Positions 9,387-16,877 of a stretch of 27,370 nucleotides of DNA are shown piece after piece; positions within the stretch are counted from its first letter, which is position 1; every line of letters starts with the position of its first letter. Source of the DNA: a virus; the IMG/VR virus record IMGVR_UViG_3300034190_001100, positions 1 to 27,370 of that record. The stretch is one strand, 5' to 3'. Both the position numbers and the translations under genes were made by a program. The notes beneath the pieces were generated by a model. That model was given only the letters and a program-made list of their open reading frames with translations, was not told where the DNA came from and ran no database searches.

Positions 9387-10003
9387 TAAATATACCTAAC
9401 GTGATACGGATCAACCTCCGTGTCTGGTGCTTCCGGCCAACCCCAATATGTTTTGTCTACAGTGCGTGTAACGGTTTCAGTCTCCGGCCCAATTGTTTCA
9501 ACACCTTCATCGTCATAGGTAGAGACTTTGCGTTCTTCTTGCACCTCATGGTTCTGAAAGTTCTTTATCGCGTCTAGAGAAGCAAACGCCTCAACACCTG
9601 ATTCAAGGCTGTTGCCGTGAGTACGCACTTCAGCGCGGTATGTCGCCCATGCTTCTGGTACAGCCTTACCGCCGTCTGCCTGTCGAATGACCATCCAGTC
9701 AGAGGATGACAGCAACTCGCCGACATTGGCTTTGATCTTTGCGATAAGTTCTGCCTTGAGGTCATCAACATTCTTTTCTGTGGTTTCGTAGGAGATTACC
9801 CACTCGCCATCGGTGAAGGTGTATGACTCTGCTCCGGTGTTGTAATACCGTGAGTCAGGTACTTCTACTCTAGCGGGTGCAATGCCAATACCAAGCAGTT
9901 CTGCTTTCGACCATGCCCTAAAGATGTTAGCAGGGTGTTGTACGCCATCAACGGTTAAAGCGCGAGGCGTTTTTATTGTTCCAAATTGTTCGCTATACCA
10001 CAT
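9386..10003 (-). CDS. Probable tail fibre assembly chaperone-like protein, 205 aa
   Basis: The N-terminus reads like a small fibre-associated module (MWYSEQFGTIKTPRALTVDG). Residues about 78-126 form a helical part (VDDLKAELIAKIKANVGELL) followed by SSSDWMVIRQADGGKAVPEAW..YRAEVR. The pattern tDW.v.R..e.g...p..W..yR...R is typical of DUF4376/XkdW-like tail assembly proteins in phages. Position directly after the LamG fibre gene fits a fibre chaperone. The ATG at 10003 has GAGG upstream. Two hand-counted 60-base lines of this gene are 52 and 55 percent G+C, against about 35 percent in a line from the GNAT-like gene, so it may have been acquired recently. The chaperone role is inferred. Confidence 0.65.
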   Translation of the reverse strand: MWYSEQFGTIKTPRALTVDGVQHPANIFRAWSKAELLGIGIAPARVEVPDSRYYNTGAESYTFTDGEWVISYETTEKNVDDLKAELIAKIKANVGELLSSSDWMVIRQADGGKAVPEAWATYRAEVRTHGNSLESGVEAFASLDAIKNFQNHEVQEERKVSTYDDEGVETIGPETETVTRTVDKTYWGWPEAPDTEVDPYHVRYI

Positions 10004-10005
10004 AG

Positions 10006-12168
10006 TTACCTCGCGTTTGAATATTTGAATGGGCTTGATGCCACGGCGTAAAAAATATAATTTTGGGGCGCAGAAATATCAGCAGATCGAATCTTAAAAC
10101 CATTGCTTACAAAATCTATGCCGCCATGAACATCTTCTGCGGCATTGCTGTTTGGCCTTAATCTGTTATCAACCAAATTGAACGAATTACGTTTATTGTC
10201 GTACATCGCCCATTGCTCTGTTGCACCAGAATTTTTCAATAGCACAAATGCCGGTTTGAACCCGCAGTAAATAAAGTTTGAATCTGTGGAATTTGCTCCG
10301 GTGTAACTGCCTACCTTGCTGTAGCCGTCTACGGAATTGAAACAGTAGGCTATAACATCCTGCCCTGATGGAGCGATGTCAGAACCAATAGAAAATACAG
10401 AACTTGTTGGGTCTGTATTATTCCATGCGTTAGTTAAACTTTGCGCAACTGTACTTTCTAAGTAAACGGCATTGCCGTTACCGATTGGTTCAGCATATAC
10501 CACCCAAGACGTATTTAATTGAGATGTGCATTTTGAAATAATCATTTCTGGCTTTTGACTAAGGCCGTGTCCAACAGTCCCCGAATTTCCTGTCCATTTA
10601 ACGATGGACATTCCAGCCGTAGTGTTTGCGCTTACCGAAGAAGTTACAGAGCCATCAGTGTTAGATACTGCTGTGCCACCGGCTTTCCAGTTCCATCCAA
10701 CATAGTTTTTACCGCTTCCATTACATTCTGAATCAGAGCCAACGGTAAACCCTGTTGAGTCAAAAGATTGCAATCCAGTTGATCTAGTTCTTTCAAGGTC
10801 AGTAGAGTTAGAAATTAATCTCTTTTGCGCTCCACGGATAGAGTCATAAAGACTATTGCTTTCTGTTCCAGTTCTATCTTTGTACCAAACAAAATCAGCG
10901 TCTACACCAGTTGTAATTGCTCTACTTGCCGCATCATTACCAGACCAAAGAGTTGCACTAAAATGAACCGCAGGATCAGCGATGCTAGGGTCAGGGAGGT
11001 TGTCGGTGTTTAGTGTTTTGAAGGTTCCGTCTGTTGGAGAAAAACCAGACTGCCCAAAATCACAAGTACACGCTGCTTTAAACAACGGAACGTAAGCATC
11101 TGCTGTAAGCCCTGTTGCAACCGAAGTTAAACCGCCGCCGTCAACGCGCACTTTTAACGTATTAGCGTCGAGGTCTAGTTCAAATTCAAGCACTTCTAAG
11201 GAAGATGCCGAGTAAGTTGATTCAGTTCCGGCCAGACCGTTGCTTGCGACGCCAAAATCGCCTGACGCATCGGCTGTTACTTTCCACGCCCACTTGCCGG
11301 AAGACAAAAGAAAAGTCGCTGATCTATCCGTCGTTCCGGTAGATTTAAGATTGCCTTCAGAAAGCGTACCGCTTCCCGCATCCACTGAATTGAGCGTAGC
11401 ATGATTTTGGGTTGGGGAGTCCGTAACCTGATCTGAGGCAACAAGATTCGTAACGGTAAAATCGTTGGTATTGCCGCTAGAATCATCGCCTAATGCAGAT
11501 GAGTCTTGAAACTTTAAATAGAAGCCGTTAGTGCCGTAACTTCCTTCGTACTTGATGGGAACCCATTGGTTAGTGTCGGAGTTGGTTTCACCAAAGGAGG
11601 ATGCGTCTAGGGCAGTGCCGTCGATGAAATGGACTTCTGCTAGGTAGCCGTCAGAATATCCACTAGCGCTAGTATATCTCCCAACATTTGCGGTTGCAGA
11701 AGCGGTATTTATTCCCCAAATTGAATTTTGAGTAATAGTATTTTGTTTTGTAGTTGTTACTTGCGAACCATTTACATAAATTTTGATCCTGTCATCATTA
11801 GACGCTTGCGTCGAATCTCCAATTATTGTGATGTTGTACCAATTGCCAACATCACGAAAAACCATTTCGGTAGTTTGACCATAACCTGTATTTGCTTCTG
11901 CGACTTGCAAAACATCTGAACTTGCATTGAATCCCGCTAGAAACGCATTACCTCCACTGCCGCTAAAAAACCATTGAGCAACAGACGTTCCAATATTCCC
12001 GCGCTTAAGCCAAAACGATAAAGTAAAGACTTTGCCGTCTGTTGGGCTAGATAAAGTCCTGCTCAGATAAGCGGAATCACCATCCTCAAACCGCAACGAC
12101 TGGTTGATGTTGTAGCCAGTATCGCCCTGACCAGATGCGCCAGCAAGTATGTTATTGAATATAGGCAT
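10006..12168 (-). CDS. Large LamG/SPRY-like tail fibre protein, 720 aa
   Basis: Three beta-rich parts can be read. Residues about 22-195 look like a LamG/concanavalin-like domain: LRFEDGDSAYLSR, KVFTLSFWLKRG, KIYVNGSQV and GYLAEVHFIDGTAL. Residues about 275-390 look like a SPRY domain: SSGKWAWKVTADASGDFGVA, LEFELDLDANTLKVRVDGGG, then YVPLFKAACTCDFGQSGF. The remaining 330 residues contain DSTGFTVGSD, YVGWNWKAGG, MSIVKWTGN, VIAYCFNSVDGYSKVG and GFKPAFVLLKN. I recognise this arrangement from fibre-like proteins of aquatic phages (I believe Pfam calls it DUF7483). Lectin-like folds suggest binding to host surface glycans. The start overlaps the upstream fibre stop as TAATG; the stop leaves two bases before the next ATG. 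Role as receptor-binding fibre is probable. Confidence 0.75.
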   Translation of the reverse strand: MPIFNNILAGASGQGDTGYNINQSLRFEDGDSAYLSRTLSSPTDGKVFTLSFWLKRGNIGTSVAQWFFSGSGGNAFLAGFNASSDVLQVAEANTGYGQTTEMVFRDVGNWYNITIIGDSTQASNDDRIKIYVNGSQVTTTKQNTITQNSIWGINTASATANVGRYTSASGYSDGYLAEVHFIDGTALDASSFGETNSDTNQWVPIKYEGSYGTNGFYLKFQDSSALGDDSSGNTNDFTVTNLVASDQVTDSPTQNHATLNSVDAGSGTLSEGNLKSTGTTDRSATFLLSSGKWAWKVTADASGDFGVASNGLAGTESTYSASSLEVLEFELDLDANTLKVRVDGGGLTSVATGLTADAYVPLFKAACTCDFGQSGFSPTDGTFKTLNTDNLPDPSIADPAVHFSATLWSGNDAASRAITTGVDADFVWYKDRTGTESNSLYDSIRGAQKRLISNSTDLERTRSTGLQSFDSTGFTVGSDSECNGSGKNYVGWNWKAGGTAVSNTDGSVTSSVSANTTAGMSIVKWTGNSGTVGHGLSQKPEMIISKCTSQLNTSWVVYAEPIGNGNAVYLESTVAQSLTNAWNNTDPTSSVFSIGSDIAPSGQDVIAYCFNSVDGYSKVGSYTGANSTDSNFIYCGFKPAFVLLKNSGATEQWAMYDNKRNSFNLVDNRLRPNSNAAEDVHGGIDFVSNGFKIRSADISAPQNYIFYAVASSPFKYSNAR

Positions 12169-14039
12169 TAGGAATAGTTAAGAGTAGCCACCGCATGAAT
12201 GTTAGAAGAGTCAAGAATAACGTAATCAATTCTATCTACTGCTCCTGCTGTCGTAGTCAATGTGGGTGCAGTTCCTCCTGCAAAATCCCAATCGGTTCCC
12301 CAACTGGCGGTTCTTGATCCAGTACCATCCTGCGTAATAAAGATGCTACCGCACTGACCCGCTGTATCGTTAGATGGATTTGCAAATGTAGCATTGTGGC
12401 CAAGCGTAACACTAAAGTTATTGCTGTCAGCCATATCAATAGTAATACTTGTTCCAGATGTAAGAGCAGTAATCTCTCCACGCTGTCCTGCCGTCCATGT
12501 ATTAGCAGAACTTGTAGACGCTTTAGCATCAATCTGGGTTTGTGCGTTAGAAGTAAGAGAGTTAATATACTGGAATTCAGTGTTAGATACAGAGCCGTCT
12601 GCAAGTTTGGCGGCATCTATACCTGTAGCAACCATAGCATCTTCTACAGCACTATTAGCAATAGTTACTGCACCAGTGTTAGCCATTGTAACGTCACCGC
12701 TAAGAGAAGCGGCGGTAAATCCTGTACCATTACCAATAAGGACTTGTGTATCTGCTACCGCTTTGTCAGACGGAACTCCTGATGAGTTTGCATCTCTGAC
12801 CTTAACGGTATTAGCGGCCATGTCAGCAAGTTTAGCATTAGTTACAGCGCCATCTGCTACGCTTCCATCCTGCCATGATACACCGTTTGTCGCGGTAGAG
12901 TCAGCCTGTAAGAATTTTCCGTCAGCCCCAACTGGAAGTCTTGTTTCAGAGTCTACAGTATTGTAAACAAGCAAGTCACCTTTCGTGGTTAGTCGGTCAG
13001 GAGCAAGAACGCTTACTGGTTGCCATTCGTTAGATGAACTAGAATATTTAAGGTACTGGTCGTTAGTCGGTGCATTAGAAGATACGGCGCTACCTTGTAT
13101 TTTTGTAACAGTAACCGCACCAGCATTGGTCATAGATACGTCACCGGAAGGAGCGGCGGCTGTAAAGCCAGTACCATCACCGATTAGAATCTCTCCATTA
13201 CCTACAGCCTTATCTGAAGGAACACCACTAGAGTTAGCATCTCGTACTTTAACAGTGTTAGCCGCCATATTGGCTAACTCGGCATTAGCAACGCCCTGAT
13301 CTTTGATGCTTACAGCACCGGATGATACAGAAAAGTTATCAGTAGAAAATGACGCTATGCCTTTGTTTGACGTTGATGCGTCTTCTCCCGCGATTGTAAG
13401 TGTCGTACCTGTCGCTGAAGTATCAATACCTTCGCCACCAGTAACAGTAAGGCTTTCTGAATCAAGATCAATGTCGATAGTGCCGCTGTCAGAAATAAGG
13501 TCCAAGTCTTGCGCCGTAACTTGAGCATCAACATACGCCTTGATCGACTGTTGAGTAGCAAGTTTAACATCCGAATCGGAGGCCATGTCATCTTCATCTT
13601 TGATTCCTGTTACTGTGGCTCCGTCTCCTGCCACATTAAGAGTGCTGAACTTACCTGTAGACGCTGTAGTTGCACCAATGGTAGTTCCGTCAATAGTTCC
13701 CGCATCAATATCTACGCTATTGCTTGTCTCTGGGTCAATAGCTAGAGTAACCCACGCATCGTTTGCTTGGTTTCTAATCTTTAATAGATTGTTTGTAGTA
13801 TCTAGCCATACCATACCCATAGACTGCGTAGCACTGCCGCTAATAGTTGGCGCGGTAGCCTTTGCAACAATAACCTGTACTGCTTGATCTGGTCCAGCAT
13901 CATTAGTTCCGGCAGGAAATGTTTTCTTCAGAACATTTTTAACAAGACGAAGATGATCGTCGCCTTCACTTACGTTATCGCTTGAAAGCGGGTAGGAACT
14001 ATTTAGATTTGTTATAAAATTTCCAGACTCAATACCCAT
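12168..14039 (-). CDS. Repeat-containing tail fibre protein, 623 aa
   Basis: The N-terminus contains EGDDHLRLVKNVLKKTFP (residues 25-42), a conserved signature of the particle-attachment end of many phage tail fibres. The long middle is rich in S, T, G, A and D and poor in aromatics, as in beta-helical or triple-beta fibres. Two 60-residue copies sharing MAANTVKVRDANSSGVPSDK are found at about 251-310 and 399-458. The C-terminal part (from about 520) reads as a beta-domain, with SGTSITIDMADSNNFSVTLG and GSIFITQDG. Long open frames on the other strand (such as 12394-12966) are composition shadows. The ATG at 14039 is preceded by AGGATAT. It probably anchors to the tail and carries or complements the LamG fibre encoded next. 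Confidence 0.78.
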   Translation of the reverse strand: MGIESGNFITNLNSSYPLSSDNVSEGDDHLRLVKNVLKKTFPAGTNDAGPDQAVQVIVAKATAPTISGSATQSMGMVWLDTTNNLLKIRNQANDAWVTLAIDPETSNSVDIDAGTIDGTTIGATTASTGKFSTLNVAGDGATVTGIKDEDDMASDSDVKLATQQSIKAYVDAQVTAQDLDLISDSGTIDIDLDSESLTVTGGEGIDTSATGTTLTIAGEDASTSNKGIASFSTDNFSVSSGAVSIKDQGVANAELANMAANTVKVRDANSSGVPSDKAVGNGEILIGDGTGFTAAAPSGDVSMTNAGAVTVTKIQGSAVSSNAPTNDQYLKYSSSSNEWQPVSVLAPDRLTTKGDLLVYNTVDSETRLPVGADGKFLQADSTATNGVSWQDGSVADGAVTNAKLADMAANTVKVRDANSSGVPSDKAVADTQVLIGNGTGFTAASLSGDVTMANTGAVTIANSAVEDAMVATGIDAAKLADGSVSNTEFQYINSLTSNAQTQIDAKASTSSANTWTAGQRGEITALTSGTSITIDMADSNNFSVTLGHNATFANPSNDTAGQCGSIFITQDGTGSRTASWGTDWDFAGGTAPTLTTTAGAVDRIDYVILDSSNIHAVATLNYS

Positions 14040-14049
14040 AATTTATATC

Positions 14050-14676
14050 CTAATAATATCCAGAGGTGTTCATCACCCTTAATTCAGAGCCAGAATGTCT
14101 ATCTTTATCATCCTGCTCCTGTAAATCAGCAATAGCCTGTCTCAACCCTCGCTCCCACACCGGGATACGTTGGTCGTTCATAAGGAATGGTTCGGCTTGT
14201 AATAGAGTTCCGTACAAATAAACGTCAGGAGCGTTAAGTATAACCCAATTAGTTGTAGTTGCGTCACTAAGACCATCAAACTTTTTATAGTAGGTCATTA
14301 CATAATTGTACGCGCTGTCTGGTGTAGGACCAAAATATATTTTATCACCAATAATACTGTATGCGCTAGGTTTGCCAGAGGAACTACCCGCCCAAATTCT
14401 ATACAGCATTTCTGGAGTCATATATTGAATAGATGTAATCGGGCTTGTATCTAAATGTATTTCACGCATCTGGACATATCCAGTAGGCAAGTCATACGCT
14501 TTTGTGCCGGACACCGTAGCATCAGTCACAATAGTTTCCATTGCTCTAAGACGCAATACTCTGTTAAATACAGCCTCATTCAGAGCAATAAACTCTGGTA
14601 TCCGGTCAGACAGATCATCTCTGTCCAACCAGTTAGCCACAGCGGTCTGAAGAGTTGAGTACGAATTAATAGCCAT
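14050..14676 (-). CDS. Head-to-tail adaptor protein (phiSU10/T7 gp11-like), 208 aa
   Basis: The sequence starts MAINSYSTLQTAVANWLDRD, then FIALNEAVFNRVLRLRAME and DLPTGYVQMREIHLD, with YKKFDGLSD in the second half. It ends in a helical part (VWERGLRQAIADLQEQDDKD). This order of helices around a beta core is that of podovirus adaptor proteins, which sit under the portal and connect it with the tail nozzle. Length of about 200 residues is normal for that family. The start overlaps the stop of a 28-aa microgene as TAATG, with no convincing Shine-Dalgarno site of its own, so coupling is likely. The identification is good; exact family naming would need a profile search. Confidence 0.82.
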   Translation of the reverse strand: MAINSYSTLQTAVANWLDRDDLSDRIPEFIALNEAVFNRVLRLRAMETIVTDATVSGTKAYDLPTGYVQMREIHLDTSPITSIQYMTPEMLYRIWAGSSSGKPSAYSIIGDKIYFGPTPDSAYNYVMTYYKKFDGLSDATTTNWVILNAPDVYLYGTLLQAEPFLMNDQRIPVWERGLRQAIADLQEQDDKDRHSGSELRVMNTSGYY

Positions 14677-14762
14677 TAACTATTCTTGCTCTTGAACCAG
14701 ACAGAGTTGTTAATAATAGGCTTCTGATCGTTGCCTGAAAATGTAGGTTGATATAACCACAT
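14676..14762 (-). CDS. Microgene, 28 aa, between a conserved head gene and the adaptor gene
   Basis: An ATG at 14762 follows the stop of the 113-aa gene by two bases and reads 28 codons (MWLYQPTFSGNDQKPIINNS, then eight more including VWFK). Its TAA overlaps the adaptor start as TAATG. GAGG lies about nine bases upstream. It fills an 88-base space that would otherwise be the only larger gap in this part of the operon. The peptide has three tryptophan/tyrosine residues and no signal or membrane segment. Tight fit on both sides argues for a real gene; no function can be read. Confidence 0.6.
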   Translation of the reverse strand: MWLYQPTFSGNDQKPIINNSVWFKSKNS

Positions 14763-14764
14763 AA

Positions 14765-15106
14765 TTAAACCCTCGTAGGTGTAGTCCTGAAGTATTTGTT
14801 ATCAGGATCATTCAAATATTTTGCTAGTAGTTTGTTATCTTTCTTGATTGCGTCATTTGTCTCTTTGCACCACTGCTCCCAGACATTTATTGGGATTGAT
14901 GCTACAGTAACTCCGTTATCAGTTCCCATTGCAGACGCTTTACCAAATGTAAGTTTGTCGCCATAATTATTTAAGTTAAGTTTATTTCTTTCGATAATAG
15001 GCTGTACATCTTGGTAAGTATTAATAGTTGCAGTGCCGTCAAGATTAATATCCAGTTTCCAAGGACGAGAATCTGGAGAGTCAAAATTCCATCCTGATGA
15101 ACTCAT
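14765..15106 (-). CDS. Conserved phage head-region protein, 113 aa
   Basis: The C-terminus contains IPINVWEQWCKETNDAI and LAKYLNDPDNKYFRT.PTRV. The pattern of a tryptophan helix followed by LNDPDN.(K/R).FRT...RV is one I recognise in small proteins encoded close to the capsid gene of many podoviruses, often of unknown function. The N-terminal half is short strands and turns (DINLDGTATINTYQDVQP). The ATG overlaps the oxygenase stop as ATGA, so the two are probably translated together. Possible roles are a head or neck component; no catalytic motif is seen. Confidence 0.72.
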   Translation of the reverse strand: MSSSGWNFDSPDSRPWKLDINLDGTATINTYQDVQPIIERNKLNLNNYGDKLTFGKASAMGTDNGVTVASIPINVWEQWCKETNDAIKKDNKLLAKYLNDPDNKYFRTTPTRV

Positions 15107-15846
15107 ATCGGCATTGAACCTCTATCTTCTGTAATTTTTTTAAATTTATTATGCACATTCTTTGCATGAAGTTTAGCATCTACAGGTTTTTTGTCAGTTT
15201 TAACAGACTGTTTAGCCTTCAACGCTTTTTTAAGTTCTTTCTTAGTTACCATTACATCTTTCTCCCGAAACCAAAATGTTATAATCCACTTGTCTCCGTT
15301 TTCTGGAGGTAGTCCCATATGCAATGATGCAGGATGCGGAACCTTGTTTTCATCAAGGTTGCCAAACATAAGAACCCTGCCTTGTACGGCTTGTATTGCA
15401 AGTCCTAAAACAGGAAAAACTGTGCCACCACCATCACGCACATCATTTAAGTACGCAATCATAGTGACACAGCGATTCCCACCTTCTTTTATCTTTGAAG
15501 ATTCTGGCATCTCTCCCATCTCATTAGGGAGAAACGCATCGTAGTGAGGTTTATACTCCTGACCCGGCTGATACCTTTGAATAGTCACAGGTTCCAACCG
15601 GGTAGGAGGTAGACCACACATACCGGACAACGCTTCAATAACACCATCTAACACATTATTGTCACCGTAATCAAAGAAAGCACCTTTGCTGGTCCTTACT
15701 TTATCTTGGATATACTTACCATCACGGTTTATTAGATTATCACCAAGCCCTTTATTTTTAGCAAGGTTAATTATGTGTTCACATAAATCAGGTGAAAGCA
15801 CATTATCTTCAACAACAATCGTAGGAGTGTTATTGTATTTTATCAT
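15103..15846 (-). CDS. 2-oxoglutarate/Fe(II)-dependent oxygenase, prolyl 4-hydroxylase-like, 247 aa
   Basis: The full metal and cosubstrate set is visible: H101 and D103 in YKPHYDAF, the distal H176 in SLHMGLP, and K186 in NGDKWIITFWF, the expected 2-oxoglutarate-binding lysine. GGGTVFP (139-145) and RTSKGAFF (51-58) match the prolyl 4-hydroxylase substrate-loop and core motifs. The enzyme should be active. Such enzymes hydroxylate proline or other residues using 2-oxoglutarate, oxygen and Fe(II). A lysine-rich tail (200-240) extends beyond the catalytic core. The ATG overlaps the major capsid stop as TAATG and its stop overlaps the next start as ATGA. It therefore sits inside the virion gene block, which suggests a structural protein as substrate. 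The substrate itself is inference. Confidence 0.9.
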   Translation of the reverse strand: MIKYNNTPTIVVEDNVLSPDLCEHIINLAKNKGLGDNLINRDGKYIQDKVRTSKGAFFDYGDNNVLDGVIEALSGMCGLPPTRLEPVTIQRYQPGQEYKPHYDAFLPNEMGEMPESSKIKEGGNRCVTMIAYLNDVRDGGGTVFPVLGLAIQAVQGRVLMFGNLDENKVPHPASLHMGLPPENGDKWIITFWFREKDVMVTKKELKKALKAKQSVKTDKKPVDAKLHAKNVHNKFKKITEDRGSMPI

Positions 15847-16859
15847 TAAGCGTCTTTTACTCCGATAACAGCCGCGTTAGCCAAACCATTCTTCGCACGA
15901 AGACCGTATTCAGCGATCATCAACTGCTTCACGCTGTCGCCAGTCTTGGCAAGGGTTTCGGTCTGGAAAGGCCGCAGATAGTCGATTGACCAGAAATCAT
16001 AGTCAAAGAAGTACAACTGGTTAGGCAGACAAAAACGGCTAGGCACAATCTTCAGCGTACCGAAATCAGTCACCAGAACATCAATGGCGTTGATAGCGGT
16101 AGCAGGAGCCGCACCCGGCGCTTCTTTCTGAAGGTCAGCAATAACCGAGCCACCAAGCGAACTAATTTTCTGCTTGAGGGAAGCATCGCACATAAGATCG
16201 GTAGGTTCACCACCGTTTTCAAAGCAACGCTCCATAGCGAGGTTAATCATCGCCATCGTCAGAACTGCGTCAACACCCGAAGGGCTTGCAACAGACGTAC
16301 CATCAGGATAGCCAGCCGCAGGAGAGCCTTGGTTGACGATACCAACAACAGGAGAAGCCGAACCATCAATGATGTTAGACGTTCCTGCCGAGGCGGTACC
16401 AAGCCAAGACATCACAGCCGCAGATTTACGAACCGTACTCGCGCCACCAGCAACTTTTAGATCTTCAGACAGAAGCATCTTTTCCATATCGCGCTTAATT
16501 TCTTTTGCGCGTTTGGCCAACTGATAAGCCTGAGATGAACGGCGACCAGCAAAATCTACTGCTTCAGCCGTGCCACTCGTCTGCACTGCTTTGTACGAAA
16601 TCTGAGCATAGTTCTGCAAACGACGAGGCTCTGCAACAGCGAGAGCGTCCATGTTATTGTCACCTTCTAACTGCTGGTTAGCGGCGGCGGCGGCAAGTTC
16701 ATCAGTCTGCCACTCAAACAACGTGTTGTCACACGACCCTTTGCCCACGCTCGACATAAACGGCGTGTCCATCGGGCTAATATTGTAAATAATATCACTT
16801 AGGTCTTCCCTAATGCCAACGGCACTGTAGGTAGTCCTAGTATTGGTTGCGATTGTCAT
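15846..16859 (-). CDS. Major capsid protein, phiSU10-like HK97 fold, 337 aa
   Basis: Motifs typical of the phiSU10-type major capsid family are present: GIREDLSDIIYNISPMDTPF at about 15-34, LFEWQTDEL and LEGDNN. Next come QISYKAVQTSGTAEAV, the long spine-helix region AYQLAKRAKEIKRDMEKMLL, and a C-terminal TLAKTGDSVKQLMIAEYGLR. These correspond to the N-arm, E-loop and spine helix of the HK97 fold. The gene follows the scaffold gene, as usual, with a strong GGAG site upstream of the ATG. A hand-counted 60-base line is 50 percent G+C, higher than most neighbours, which fits a highly expressed gene. No separate decoration protein is obvious nearby. Confidence 0.92.
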   Translation of the reverse strand: MTIATNTRTTYSAVGIREDLSDIIYNISPMDTPFMSSVGKGSCDNTLFEWQTDELAAAAANQQLEGDNNMDALAVAEPRRLQNYAQISYKAVQTSGTAEAVDFAGRRSSQAYQLAKRAKEIKRDMEKMLLSEDLKVAGGASTVRKSAAVMSWLGTASAGTSNIIDGSASPVVGIVNQGSPAAGYPDGTSVASPSGVDAVLTMAMINLAMERCFENGGEPTDLMCDASLKQKISSLGGSVIADLQKEAPGAAPATAINAIDVLVTDFGTLKIVPSRFCLPNQLYFFDYDFWSIDYLRPFQTETLAKTGDSVKQLMIAEYGLRAKNGLANAAVIGVKDA

Positions 16860-16877
16860 AAAATGACTCCTTTATTA

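Noticed and set aside
12394-12966. 190-codon open frame on the plus strand inside the fibre gene
   Set aside because: It is antisense to a well-supported fibre gene with low-complexity composition, has no ribosome site and no recognisable protein pattern.
12790-13290. DNA-level tandem repeat in the fibre gene
   Set aside because: The copies are similar in protein but clearly diverged in DNA, so this is an old internal duplication and not a recent repeat array.
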